A stretch of DNA of 64,000 nucleotides, from contig CM065297.1 of the NCBI GenBank assembly GCA_032871835.1, positions 72,651,253-72,715,252 on the forward strand. Direction: 5' to 3'. A program made the translations under genes and the position numbers. The notes beneath the pieces were generated by a model. That model made no database searches. It was given only the letters and a program-made list of their open reading frames with translations, and had not been told where the DNA came from. Below, in pieces: positions 1-12,555 of the stretch (the stretch's first letter is position 1; each line of letters begins with the position of its first letter). The stretch is from Dipteronia dyeriana. Taxonomy: Eukaryota > Streptophyta > Magnoliopsida > Sapindales > Sapindaceae.

Positions 1-871
1 ATAGAATAAGTTAATGTTCCTCATTCGTACGCTAGACAATCTTAATGTAGAGAGGGTATCCTTGTGAAGAATAACAGCAATCGACAAGAGCTCAAAGACC
101 ACCAATAACTCTCATAGTCACCATATTTACTTATATTAACACATTTAGAACTTGGATATTTTGACTGTCCTGAAGCCATATTTAAATAGACACTATTGAA
201 AACCTAACGTTAAGATTTAATATCCAATACCTCAAAATATCCATATGATGGCATTCTACTCACATTTAATAAATTGAGCCATGATGTCCTTATCTATAAA
301 TGAATTCCTCTATTGATTAAGAAATGAATTACCAGTATACTATCGATGATAGACTATGTTATATAATCTTACTCATTGATGGCTCAAATGATAACATTTT
401 TAACCATAAGTCCTTCATCTCAGGATTGAGATAGACTCTCTAATTGTCTTCAAGTGAAATCTTTTATCTATTGAAGGTTCTGGATAAAGTATCTCAATGT
501 GATCCTTTTCGATGTTCCTAGTGCACTACTCTTTTTTTTGTCCAAAGACACTACACTTTGATGATTTTAGACTCATCATAACACATTTGATCTCACTCAA
601 ATTCTAGAAAAAGAATCTAAAACTTTAATAAGATAAAGGCGCCCAACCTTTATCTTAAGTTGTGAATATTTTTCAAGACAAACTCAAGAACTGTGTCTAG
701 CTCATACATATCCATATGTACGAACAATTATTCATTTATCTTAGTATTTTGACAATTATAGTAATAAAACTATAAATGTTATAGGATTTGTTAAACAAGA
801 AATCGTTTTGTTAATATGAAAAGATTGTCAAATACATTAATGCACTCCTGTTGTTGAGCATAATCCCAACA
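1..871 (-). repeat. CopA-1 3' LTR, partial (window starts inside it)
   Basis: This is the terminal part of a long copia LTR read on the minus strand. It ends at 871 with the reverse complement of TGTTGGGATTATGC, the start sequence of every CopA LTR here. It aligns by eye with the LTRs ending at 39850, 43277 and 60162, including the paired palindromes near 160-200. The outer portion, roughly 1.3-1.5 kb, lies left of the window, so the target duplication of CopA-1 cannot be tested. Confidence 0.9.
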
Positions 872-1070
872 ATCTCCCACTTTCCTATAAAAACTCTTTT
901 GTGGTAGAGCCTTTGTGAAAGGATCCGCTAGATTTTTTATTGATGTGATCTTGGTAATCGTCATGTCACCCTTATACATAATTTCCCTCATAATGTGTTA
1001 CTTTCTTTCAATTATGATTTCTTGGTTCTCTTGAATTAGCCATTGATCCAATATTATCACTGTATATAGT
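872..1070 (-). pseudogene. CopA-1 polypurine tract and RNase H C-terminus (fragment)
   Basis: Read on the minus strand, this is the last part of a copia polyprotein followed by the polypurine tract (AAGTGGGAGAT) against the LTR. The C-terminal signature NLADPFTKALPQKSF, typical of the copia RNase H tail, is visible around 890-935. The reading frame is interrupted at 1070 by the insertion at 1071-2510 and resumes at 2511. The fragment is broken and cannot give a protein. Confidence 0.85.
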
Positions 1071-2510
1071 TGGTGTTATTTCATAGGCAATTAAAATTAA
1101 AACCTACACAACTAAAATTGAATGTAGTAGTACGAGTAAGGATCGTTCCCAAGGAGAGTATCTAGCCTAGTTTTATGGTACGTGAACAAGGATGGGAGGA
1201 GTATGAAAACAATTTCAAGAAAAACTACTAAGGAACAATTCAAATTAGAGAATCAAAATCACTCAAAAGAACAAGTCTTGGTCAAAAGTCAACATTCACC
1301 ATTACAATTTTACAACTGATCATTGACGCAAGTATAAATCAATTCACACTTTGAATATTCACCGTTGGAACTATTTTCCTATCTCTCCTTAGTCACAATT
1401 AATTAGAAAACAAGTTATCTACCCCAACTACTAAACAACCCAAGACAAGCACTAAAGGTTTAATCTAGTAGCAACCTTAAGAATTAGAGAGATCAATGAA
1501 ACTAAACAACACAAACGCAAGCATTTGTTTTTAATTTAGTCGAGGGTTCTTACTAAGATCTAATAATTTCTTATGCGAAAAATCACTACGTCTTAGTTAC
1601 TTCACAAACTAGGGAGATCAAACAATTACGAATTTGATATCTAACCTAGTAATAGATTGCAACGAATAACAAACTAGTGGGCCTCACGGTAATAAAACGA
1701 GACAATCATGAAGATAGGCACAGAAGAACATCAGATACTCAAAGCATAAATTGAACAATAAAAACAAATTAGATATCACGGTTTTATTAAGTCCGAGGCT
1801 TCCAGTTCGTTTGACCAATTATAAAAATTTAGCCGTGCATGGCCATGATGAAACTTGAAGGAGAAGCTGGAAAAGAGGGGAGAGAGAGGTGTGTATATAT
1901 ATGATGATTTTTGCTCCCCTCTTCACACGTTAAAATACTATTTTGAAGCCTACAAAATCTCCTAAAAATATTCTAAGAATTATCCTAAAATAACGATAAC
2001 CAAATCTGACTAGTTAAGGAAAATATTAAAATTAAAATCAAGTCTTAATATAACTAGGAAAATGGAGATTTCAGCCAAAATTTTCTTGCACTAGATCTTG
2101 GAAACTTTTGAAAATGAATCGCGTAAGATCCATATATTAGTTGAAAGCTAAGGAACGTTCCAGAACGTTAGCAGTGCAGATGCAGCAAATTCAAGCCCGA
2201 TTTTGACTTTGACTTTGACTTTGACGCAGCCAGACTCTCTCAAAACTCAAAACATGAAAGTTGTAGATCTTTTCTTGGAGTTCCATAGCATTTAGAATCA
2301 TCTTAATCGGATCTCGGAAGGGAGAGTTATGCCCAGATTACAAAGTGATGCCAAAATTGTCCAAAATTTCCCAATTAGCTTTGTTTGCACTTTACGCCTC
2401 CATTTGCATTCTAATTCAAAATATAAGAATAATAAGTACATTTAGGCACCAAAAAAGTATAAAAAATTAAACATTAAAGGATAAAAATAATACACTTTTC
2501 ATTCTCGTCA
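1071..2510 (-). mobile_element. 1.44-kb TG...CA insertion with ATAGT target duplication; solo LTR-like
   Basis: The segment starts TGGTGTTATTTC and ends CTCGTCA. It is flanked by identical ATAGT copies at 1066-1070 and 2511-2515, and removing it restores the CopA-1 RNase H sequence. There is no long ORF, PBS or polypurine tract, which fits a solo LTR or a small non-autonomous LTR element. A (TTTGAC)n tract lies at about 2202-2225. The minus orientation is inferred from a U5-like motif near the left end, shared in kind with the LTR at 10919-12492. The family is not identified. Confidence 0.75.
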
Positions 2511-2798
2511 ATAGTGATCTGCTTATTCGCAATAGGAACCACTTCTAAGTCAATCAAGAATTGGCGGAGCCAGACAACCTCTTTAGAAGCTTCACATGCA
2601 GTAACATACTCAACTTTCATGGTGGAATCAACAATACAAGATTGCTTGATACTCTTTCATATAACTGTGCCTCATCCAAGAGTAAACACATATCCTGGTA
2701 TTGAACTCCTAGAGTCATAATCCGGCTTGAAATCAGAATCTGTATACCCAACGGGAAATAAATTCCCTCAAGAGTATCCAAGCATATAATCTCTCGTT
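2511..2798 (-). pseudogene. CopA-1 RNase H, middle fragment
   Basis: This piece of the copia RNase H domain (minus strand) is caught between two insertions. The reverse complement encodes the region around the catalytic glutamate and the adjoining DNSG-type aspartate segment seen intact in sister copies near 40080-40300 and 43500-43720. The segment ends at the TCGTT duplication (2794-2798) that flanks the solo LTR, and the gene resumes at 5208. Confidence 0.85.
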
Positions 2799-5202
2799 TG
2801 TTAGGATTATGCTCGATTGCAAGAGTGTAATATTGTAATTAACAATTTTTTCATATGAATAAAGTGATTTCTTGTTTGACAAATCTTATAGCATTTATAG
2901 TTTAATTATTATAATTGTCAAAAGTAAATAATCATAAGGTCAAAAGACTACGAGAAAAGGAGAATTGTCCATACATCTAGATATGTATAAGGTAGACACA
3001 ATTCTTTAGTTAGTCTTGAATAATATTCATAACTTAATATAGAAGGTTGGGTGCCTTTATCTTGTCAAAGTTGTAGATTCTTTTGCTAGCATTTGAGTGG
3101 GATCAAATGTGTTATGATGAGTCTAAAATCATCAAAGTGTGGTATCTTTGGGCAAAAGAATCTAGTGCACTGGGTGCATTGAATATGATCACAATGAAAT
3201 ACTTTATCTAGAATCGTCAACAGATAAAATTTTTACATTTGGAGACAATCGGAGAATCTATCTCAATCCTGAGATAAATGATGGACTTATGGTTGCAAGT
3301 TTTATCATTTGAGCTATCAATGAGTACGATTATATAGCATGGTCTATCCTTGATAGTTTGGTGGTATTCGTTTGTTAATCGATAGAGGACTTCATTTATA
3401 GATATGGACATCGTGGCTCCATTTATTGAATGAGAGTATAATACCATCATATTTATGTTTTGAGGCATTGGATATTAAATCTTAACGTTAAGTTTTCAAT
3501 AGTGTCTATTGAAACATGGCTTTTGGACAACTCAAAATATCCAAGTTCAAAATGTGGTCATATGAGTAAATATGGTAACTTTGAGAGCTATAGGCGGTCT
3601 ATGAGGTCTTGGCGATTACTGGTATTCTTCACGAGGATACACTTTCTCCAATAAGGTTGTCTAGGGTATGAATGAGTAACATCAACTTATTTTATATTTA
3701 TTTAAGAGTTCAATTTTATTTATTTAGTGGAATGAACTAAAATTAAATAGATTGGACGTAAGTGAATCATTTGTTGATTGTGATTGGGTTGTGTCTATTG
3801 GAGCTTAAATTTAGATAGCCCGCCAAGATCTCCATTCCACACGGATTTGTATGGATCACTTGATATATTCTACCAGACCAATTTAGGAGTCCATTTAGAA
3901 TTGTTTTAAGGTATGTGAACTTGTTTCTTTTTATAAGAATAGATCTAGTTCATATGTGGACATTTTATTAAGGTCCAATGGATTTAATAAAATAAGAAAA
4001 ATAATATATGGCCCTTATATATGGTATGGGCGGCAAAGGCTATTAAGAATAGCTTAAATATATTATTTTTATTTTATTATTTAATTAAATAGAATTTAAT
4101 TAATTTGTTGATTAATTAATTATTTAATTAAAAGTTAAAATCTTTTTCCTAGTAGGAGATGGTCTCATAAGACTATACTATTGTTGGTAGTATAGTTAAT
4201 GTTAAACACTATATTTGATAAGTAGATAAATAAAAGGAATTATTTATCTAATCAAATTAGGAAGTATTTAATATGGTTACAAATACATTATTGAGTTGGA
4301 TTAGGAGTCTTGGTTGAGGATAGAATTCCTTTTTGAAAAGGATTTTTAACCACCAAGTAAATCTACCTAAGGAAAGGATTCTTAACTACCAAGTAAATCC
4401 TTCTTAGGAAAGGATTTGTGATCCTAATCTATATCATATTAAATTCGGCCAGCCCATATATATATATACAAAAGGATAGAATTTCTTTAAGATAAGGATT
4501 CTTAACTACCAAATAAATCCACCTAAGGAAAGGATTCTTGCCAACCAAGTAAATCCTTTTTAGGATAGGATTTATGATCCTATATATATATGTGTGTGAT
4601 TTTCGGCCAGCCCTAAGATTCTATGATGAAAATTTTGGCCATGCTAGGTAATTTTCAAGAGAGAATTTTGAGGGAGAAAAATTTAGTTTTTGCTCTAGAT
4701 AAAAGTCGATCAACTCATAGATAAAGGGTGTGTGAATTCGGCCTAGAAGAGAAAAAAGGGGAACATTTTTGTTTTAAATAGTATACTAGTATCCTTTACA
4801 TCAAAAGGGTTTTGTGTACAACATTGAATAAAGGTTCACACGAGTTTCAATCAAGTTGATTGATAATTCACAAGTGACCGGACGTTCTTGGATTTTTCTC
4901 TTTGAGGATATTTGTAACTAACAAAAAAAAGATGTTGCTTTGTCTCCATCCTCAGGTATACAATTTAAAGTAAGGGATCCCGCACTCTAAGGTGATTCAC
5001 GTTCGTGATTGGATTGGAAGATCTTACGGAATCAATTCGGCACTTGTTCAATCGTCACGAGGAAAAGGTACGATACTTCTATATATATCAATTAATCTAG
5101 GGTTATGGTTCTCGTTACATAAAGGGATTTTTTTTATATACGCAAACCCTAATTTCAATTTCTCATGCTTCCGTTGCGTTTTGAACCGTTCTTTTCCCTT
5201 TA
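2799..5202 (+). mobile_element. CopA solo LTR (2,404 bp) with TCGTT target duplication
   Basis: This is a full-length plus-strand CopA LTR, from TGTTAGGATTATGC to TTTTCCCTTTA. Perfect TCGTT duplications flank it at 2794-2798 and 5203-5207, and it interrupts the RNase H of the minus-strand CopA-1. No internal sequence remains, so it arose by LTR-LTR recombination. The terminal CA has become TA. It carries the perfect palindrome TTAACGTTAA (3482-3491) and the 9-bp-arm hairpin at 3494-3514. Imperfect subrepeats of about 43 bp (AAGGATTCTTAAC..CCAAGTAAATCC) run through 4330-4580. Confidence 0.93.
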
Positions 5203-6300
5203 TCGTTCTGCTGAGATACTTGAAAATATGCTTGACTATCATCCAGTGATCACGACCAGGTTTTGATTGAAACCTGCTAACTATGCCAACACCAAAAAAA
5301 AAACCGGTTTAGTGCAGAGCATTGCATACATGAGACTTCCAACTGTCGAAGCATATGGAACCCTACTCATGAATTGTTCTTCATTCTTATTCTTAGGACC
5401 TTGTTCTTTAGAAATTTTTATACCATGTCAAAAAGGTAACATACCTTTCATGGAATATTGCATGGAGAACCTAGACAAGATTTTTCCTATGTAAGAAGCT
5501 TGTGATAAAGCAATCGTTCTATTCTTGCAATCCCTTATAACTTGGATACAAAGAATATAACTTGCTTCTCCTAAGTCCTTCATATCAAATAGTTTTGCTA
5601 GCCATTCTTTTACTAATTTCAACATACCTACATCATTTTTGATAAGTAGTATATCATCAACATAAAGAACTAGGAACACCAACTTGTTGCCATTAATCTT
5701 TTTGTATACATAGGGTTCATAAAGCTTTTGTATAAAAGCCAAAACTTTTCACTATTTGATCGAACTTTATGTTCCAGGATCTGGATGCTTGCTTTAGTCC
5801 ATATATGATCTTTGCAACATGCATACCCTTTACTAGGCCTTTTTTTAATGAATTCTTATGGTTTCACCATATAGAGGCTTTCGTCAAGACTTTCGATAAG
5901 GAAAACTGTCTTGACATCCATTTTCCAAATCTCTAGGTCTAGAGATGCCACAATGGAATGAGTATCTTAATTAATTTAAGCATCGCCATAGGAGAGAAGG
6001 TTTCCTTATAATCGATACCTTTCTTCTGTGTGTAACCTTTAGCTACCATTCTAACTTTAAAGGTTTCCAGCTTTCCATCCATTCCTCTCTCCCTCTTATA
6101 TACCCACATGTACCCAACGGGTTTTATCCCATTAGGCAAGTCTACAAGAGACCAAACTTTGTTTTTGAACATAGATTCATTTTCAGATTGCATTGCCTTT
6201 TTCAAAAGGTTACAATCAACATTCTTCATAGCTTTCTTGCACATGTAGGGATCATCGTCATCCAGGAGATTTTCCACTAATTCTCCTAGACTAATGTATC
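5203..6300 (-). pseudogene. CopA-1 reverse transcriptase and RNase H N-part (decayed)
   Basis: The minus strand encodes copia RT in two readable blocks. Block 6277-5939 holds the RT N-terminus with VYKRERGMDGK, VAKGYTQK and ETFSP. Block 5742-5428 holds the catalytic YVDD box (LYVDDILLI) and the DMKDLGEA segment. The stretch between them is homologous but frameshifted. From about 5420 to 5208 the RNase H begins, then it is cut by the solo LTR. The reaction in an intact element would be RNA-templated cDNA synthesis inside the particle. Several frameshifts and stops make this copy inactive. Confidence 0.85.
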
Positions 6301-7743
6301 TCTTAGGTTGTCTATTAACCCTCCCACTATGATAAGGAATGGTAGGTTGTTGATCTTATATTAGTGCAAAAAATATAATTGGGCTAGGTTGTGAAACCTC
6401 TTGTGAAATTGTATCTCTTAAAAGCTCATTTTGGACAATTATACTTTTAGACATAAAATTATTCATATAGTCCTTTTCTAGAAATTTAGCATTTATCTAA
6501 ATAAAAACTTTAAGATCTGAAGGACTATAGAGATAATATTCTTTAGTTCCTTTTGGATACCCAACAATTATGCATGTTTATGAACGGGACTCCATCTTTT
6601 CAGTCCTTCCTTTTAACACTTGCGAAAGACAAACAAATATCCTTAAGTGTTAAAAACTAAGCTTTCGCCCAGTCCATAAATCATGCGGTGTTTTAGGAAC
6701 CGACTTAGATGGTACATCATTTAGAATGTACATAGCAGTTTGTAAAGCATATCTCTAAAAGGAATTAGGAAGCTTTGAGTAACTAAGCATAGAACTAACC
6801 ATGTCTAAAAGAGTTATATTTCTCCTTTCTACCACCCCATTTTCTTGAGGTGTGCCTGGCGTAAAAAATTGAGAAATTATCTCATTATCAATAATATATT
6901 GCTGAAACTCACCAACAGATATTCTCCACCACGATCAGACCTCAAGATTTTTATATGTTTCACAAGTTGATTTTCTACTTCTGACTTACGTCAAAAGCAT
7001 CTGACTTATGTCTCATGAGATACACATAGCCAAATCAGTGATGAAGTACTCATAAGACCATACACATCTGTGTGTATTAATCCAAAACATCTAGTGGCTC
7101 TTGTGCATTTGGTCATGAACGACCTTTGGGTCATCTTACCTTCCAAACAAGATTTACAAGTTGGTAGATCATCAACCTTTAAGTCATTAAAGGTCCATCA
7201 CTAACCAATCTTTTGATCCTATCAAGGTTAATATGACGTAGGTGCAAATGTCATTGTAGGTGTAATCGTTTGATAATTTCAATCTTTTCTAATTAGGTTC
7301 TGTTGGTTCCGTGTGTAACAAGTGAGAGATATTGCTATGCAAATAAAATAAACCATTTTCAATGTACCTTTACAAACAAATTTGTTATTCCTACTAATAA
7401 TAAAACCTTTAATAAAAGTAACCGAACATCCAAATTAATTTAAACAAGAAATTGAAATCAAATTTCTCTTGAATTGAGGTACATAATAAACTTCTATTAG
7501 ATCTAAATGCCTATAAGAATCTAAATTAATTCTAATATCTCCCATTACACTGGTAGACACCAACGCTCCGTTACCTAAACGCAAGTTGAATTCATTATCA
7601 TTAAGCATTTTCATTTCCTTGAACCCCTGTAAGAAATAACAAACATGATTAGTGGTTATAGAGTCTATGATCCAATAGTCTAAGGATTCTGCCATAAAAC
7701 ATGTTTCAAGATAATTAATATTAACTTTTTCCTTCTTGTCCTG
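6301..7743 (-). pseudogene. CopA-1 integrase, GAG-pre-integrase and protease (decayed)
   Basis: Reading leftward from 7743, protease comes first (7695-7435). Its active-site stretch reads DSITTNHVC, so the catalytic glycine of DSG is replaced. Next are the GAG-pre-integrase region and the integrase core. Of the DD35E residues, the first Asp is readable in the HTD context near 7060, the second in RSDRGGEY near 6930-6950, and the Glu in VERRN near 6830. CopA-1 therefore keeps the catalytic Glu that CopA-2, -5 and -6 lack. Multiple stops and small deletions break the frame. Confidence 0.82.
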
Positions 7744-8510
7744 AGACTATTTCCAATTTATTTTCCAATGTCCCTTTTCACCACAAAGGAAACACTTCCA
7801 TTGATCTTTGTTACTTTCATGGTCTCCTTCTTGGTAAGCCTAAGTTCCTTTTTCTTCTGTTGTTTCTTGACCTTCTTACAGATCTTAATAGTAGCAATTT
7901 TACCTATAGTATGAATCCCTGGATCCTTACGTTTCTCAAGGATTTTCTAGATGCTTTGAACATCGTGCATCAGGCCCTACAAGGTGTATTCCTTATTGTT
8001 CAGGATGTTGTCCAACTTGAATAGATCAAGAGGAATTCGACAGTGAGTTGACTATCATGTCACTTTTTGCCTCACAATCTATCTCATCACCATTCAGTTC
8101 AGTAATGTTGAGATGTGCTATGACTTTTGTCATGTGATCTTTCAAAGCCTATTAAGGTTTCATCGTAAGATTCATGAAAGCAGTCACTGCCTCTCTCTTA
8201 GTAATCATGGACTTCATAGTAAACATCTCCTCCAGAGACATCATTATATCGGTAGAAGTCTCCATTCATTTACGTTGGAGATGGTGGCAATAATGTAACA
8301 ATTGGCCATCTCATTTGAAGTCTTCCACTGTTGATACTCATCTCTTTGCTCCTCAACGGATTCATTAGTAGGAGTTGGTTGTTTAGAGGTACACAAAATA
8401 AACTTAGTCTTTTCAGTATGCGGGAACAACCCAATTTTATTTTTCCATATGACATAATTATCACCAGTTAAAGTATTATCTTTTAGGATGTTGATTAGGG
8501 ATGGTGTCAT
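7744..8510 (-). pseudogene. CopA-1 gag (decayed)
   Basis: The gag start is the ATG at 8510-8508 (minus), opening MTPSLINILKDNTLTGDNY, the same N-terminus as at 16710, 47010 and 52722. The first 88 codons are open, then frameshifts follow. A degraded CCHC zinc knuckle (KCFLCGEKGHWK) lies around 7800-7760. Gag would form the virus-like particle and bind element RNA. The copy is not functional. Confidence 0.85.
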
Positions 8511-9555
8511 GATTTATGGATAATAACAAAAATTATATAAGTAAACAATCTTGATAAAGCACTTTCAAATATTTATCTTGAATCTAATAAAATAAGTCAT
8601 TCATAAATTCAACGGTGATCTAACACCCATAAATGTCACTCCTCCTTTAGGACTACCTCCCACCTAAATGTTAACATAACAACCGGCGTTTCCAATTTTA
8701 GCCTTGCGAACTTATTAACTAGAACTCTTAGGAGGGTATTATTAAAATTACATTGAGTGTGTTACCACGTTATCGACCTTCAATATATTCCCTCACGAAA
8801 ATCCCTCATTTGAGAGTAGATATCATTTTAGTCAACTGTCTAGTCTATCCTTGTAAAGAAGTATCTTGCTAAATTACAATCATGAATACCCCTTGGGGGA
8901 TTATTACTTGATACAAAAAGCTCAACTAAACTTAGAGGTCGTAGGCGTTCCAAACACCTTCTCCCACTCAATTGTTTAAGGCGTGTGATTGAATTCAATA
9001 GAATGATTTACCAAGTTATCTAGATACCAACTTGATACCTAAATCTTTCAATGCATGTTCATACCAAAAGAGATATATGAGTAGCACTCCTATTCTATAT
9101 GACATGTTATCAAACAATGACAAACATTGCAATATTTACAGAAAAGTGAATAGCCACAGTTTTGGTTCGTCCTATAAAAACAAGTAAATTACATTTGCTT
9201 GAAATACGAAACCCTAATCCTTACTTGGTGAACAAGTCACCAAGTAGTCACCGTCCAAAGGTCTCATGACCGGGTACTTGTGTGCCCGAAGCCATGTGCG
9301 GCTACCCCGGGTTACTCCGTTGCTACTTTTTCTACTTTGAATTCTTCAATTCTTCGATTCTTTGAATCTTGAATATATTTTAATATAATTGTTTTTATTA
9401 CAACAATAATAAAAAAAAAAACTTAGCAACTACGAAGAAGGAAATTATGGCGATGTTAGGCCACCGTTGTCAAAATTCCAAAACTATAATAAATTGAAAT
9501 TCTAGGACAAAAATTGAGCAATAATAATTCACATTAAAAAAAATCACAGACACAG

Positions 9556-9599
<44 letters not shown>

Positions 9600-9744
9600 A
9601 TACAGTCTAATGTATATTTATATATATAAGCAAATTCATAGAGTGTCATTTCTTTATAAAAACTTGCATATTTACAATAAGATAAATAGATTCACATATA
9701 TATACATAAATTAATCATGGGTACAACCAGGCTCTGATACCAAT
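8511..9744 (-). other. CopA-1 untranslated leader
   Basis: About 1.2 kb separate the PBS from the gag ATG. No supported gene lies here. It holds a (TA)n tract at 9564-9597 and conserved leader sequence shared with the other CopA copies (for example around 8940-9130). The central part (about 9220-9350) differs from CopA-2, -5 and -6, which carry a GC-rich hairpin block there. Confidence 0.75.
9731..9742 (-). promoter_or_regulatory. CopA-1 primer binding site (tRNA-iMet type)
   Basis: The reverse complement reads TGGTATCAGAGC, the site complementary to the 3' end of plant initiator-methionine tRNA used by most plant copia elements. It lies two bases inside the LTR boundary at 9745. Confidence 0.92.
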
Positions 9745-10918
9745 TGTAGGAAAAATACGCTGCGGAAGTGGAAAATATCAATTGTTATATATAAAAAAAA
9801 TCCTTTAAAATAATGGACCTTAAACCTTGATTAATTAACATATAATAAAAGTATCATACATTTTTCTCAAGATGGTTGAAGTTGTGCTGAATTGAATCCG
9901 CAAAATCTTCCAATCTAATCACGAACGTGAATCACCTAGGAGTGCTGGCTTTCTATCTTTGAATTGTAAACCTAAGGATGGAAAACAAACAAAATGTTTT
10001 TCTTTGGTCAGTCACAATAATCCTCCTAGAGAAAACAAAGAACGCTTGGACACTTGTGAATTATCAATCTATTTGATTGAAACTCGTGTGAACCCGATTC
10101 GATATTGTACACAAAACCTTTTGATGTAAATGCTGCTAGTGCACTATCGAAAACAAAAATGCTCCTTTATTTTCACTATACTTGGCAAAATTCTCACACC
10201 TTTTTCTTATTAGTTGGTTAAATTTTCTTGAGAAAAAAACCGAATTTTTCCACTCAAAATTCTTGGGTTCCAAAACCTCTCTTTGCCGACTTCCCTCTTG
10301 GAGAATATATAGGTCATGGCCGAATCCTCTAGTTAGGAGGATTTATGTATTGCGGCCAAATCCTCTAAAAAGGAGGATTTGTGTGTTAGCCAATAAACCT
10401 CACTCAAAGAAGAATTCTTTTCTACACTAAGACTCCTATTCCAAATCGTTAGTGTATTTATCCAATAACTAATTATAAAATATAAATTAAATTGTGACTT
10501 TATTAAAAACTTCCTAATTTCACCAATTGTCAATTAGAGTTTTGATAGATATCAAATGCTTCCTAATTTAACAAGATAAATAAATTCCTCTTATTTATCT
10601 ACTTATCAAATCAAGTCTTTGATAGTTATTATACTACCATCAATGGTATGACACTAGGAGACCATCTTCTACTAGAAAAAATATTTTGACTTTGAATTAA
10701 ATAATTAACAAATTAATAAATTCCCATTTAATTAAATAATAAAAATCACAATATATTAGGCTATTATAAGCCCTTGCCGCCCAAGCCGATTATATGGGCA
10801 ATGCTTTATTTTTCCATTTAATTAAATCTGTTGGTCTTTAGTAAAACATCCACATATGAACCATACCTATTCTTACCAAAAAAGAAACAAGTCCACATGC
10901 CTTGAATTAATACATTAA
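9745..10918 (-). repeat. CopA-1 5' LTR, truncated
   Basis: The LTR begins on the plus strand at TGTAGGAAAAATACG (the LTR 3' terminus in element orientation) and aligns with the LTR starting at 37448 for about 1.17 kb. At 10919 it is replaced by an unrelated LTR. The other half of this LTR is not found in the window. Confidence 0.88.
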
Positions 10919-12502
10919 TGACAAATGCCATTTTGTATATGTAAATTAGCTTGTCAAACAAAATTTTTAAAACCCTATTTACACTCAGATTTGATAACAA
11001 TATAGTACCAAGTATGGGTATCGTCCACGAAGATTGTGTTATGCCTTAAATGATCAAATTACACTATAAGCTAATATCCAAGAAGAGCAATAGAAATGAC
11101 GTTTTGGATCAAATGCGATTAAAACAAAAACAAGTTTAACTAACTAGAAATGCAACAAATAGTAAATGAATATGTATAATAAGGGGACTAAGGGAATGAC
11201 GGATTCAACATGCAATAATAGGTAAGTATAAATTCTCATTAATGCTCATTAATCTAAAGTAAATAATCTAGAGGGTATAGCTCGGTTGAATATCCTTTAT
11301 GAGTATTCAATCTAGAGGGTATAATATTGATTACCCACAAGAGATTGCTCATTAAAATACATATCTATCAAATTAGGACTAATCTCTTAATAAATTCACC
11401 AACCTAAAGGGTATAGAGTTGGTGATTAATCTCTCTCAAGCAACCAATCTAGAGGGTATAGCTTGGTCACTCGATTGAGATTAGATAAGGATAAAGATTA
11501 ATAAGTCTGGATTTGACTAGAGAAGGGTAATCTAATTCAATCCTTCCATTCAAATGAGCTAAAGAGTATACTCAATTCTCTACTCTAATTATTTCTTAGA
11601 TAACATGTAAGGAAAAGAGGGTTCAATCAAATGCAAATCATCTTTGAAATCACTAACAACCAACGAATGGAATAAACTTGATAGATTAATTGATAAGTAA
11701 AGAATTCAATTACAAACCCATGATCACAAATGAATCACATCAATCCCCTAGTGGGATGTTTAGTTACTCATGTCTATTACAAGAATGAAACAAGGAGAAA
11801 AGAGTAGAAGTAAACCCATAGATGATTCCTCTTTTTTGAAGCTCCAAAATGATCTCCTTGATTCCTTTTATTGAGTAGATGATGTGAGAATTGAATTGGT
11901 TTTAGAGAGGAGAATGGATGTGTGGGTGTGTGGCTCCTAACAGAATGGATCCAATTTATAGGTGCCTTTAAAATGGCTGAAAACTACTGATGTGGCAAGC
12001 TATCCTAAGAAATGCGCGGGTTGTGCACTGGTTGAGACCCACGCAAGACCTGCCCAAACATTTGATGCTCTGATTTTCTTGTCCCGATTTAAGTGCATTG
12101 CGCAACACTTGTGCGATTGTGCGCGGGTGTGGACCCGTGCATTACCCCGATGCTTAAATTCCAGCTACCGATTTATGAGCATTGTGCGGACACTTGTGCA
12201 ATGTTGCGCTGGTGTAGACCCGTACAATGCCTTGGCTTATACTTCCTTCATGGTGTGCAGGTTATAAGCTGATTGGAACCAATGCAAGACTAGCGCACAA
12301 CCCTGATGCAGCTTCTACAACTCTTGACCTTTTTCCGTACAAAAATCATATATTTTATCTAATTAACCGGAATATAAATAATCATCTGAAAACATAAATA
12401 ATTAGCCATAAGAGACATAAAACACCCGAAAATTAGACAATGGTTAAGGAAATGAGGGCCAAAATATATAACAATTTTAGCACGGTCAAACACCCCCAAA
12501 CC
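10919..12502 (-). mobile_element. Gypsy-like LTR (10919-12492) with polypurine tract, truncated element
   Basis: Plus-strand ends are TGACAAATGCC and GGTCAAACA, a 1,574-bp LTR. On the minus strand it is preceded by GGTTTGGGGG (12493-12502), and before that by a GAGGATGAGC block (about 12510-12530) of the kind found just before the polypurine tract in many plant gypsy elements. This is therefore the 3' LTR of a minus-strand element whose interior is lost beyond about 12555. The LTR contains GC-rich repeats (GTGCGCGGGTGTGGACCCGTGC and variants, 11970-12290) in an otherwise AT-rich sequence. No matching target duplication is present because the right side is lost. Confidence 0.7.
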
Positions 12503-12555
12503 AAACCTTTGCTCATCCTCGAGCAAACTTAAAAAAAAAACAAACACTCAAACAA

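Noticed and set aside
11962..12267. Cys-rich open frame in the 10919-12492 LTR
   Set aside because: It arises from GC-rich non-coding repeats inside an LTR; there is no homology or conserved start.
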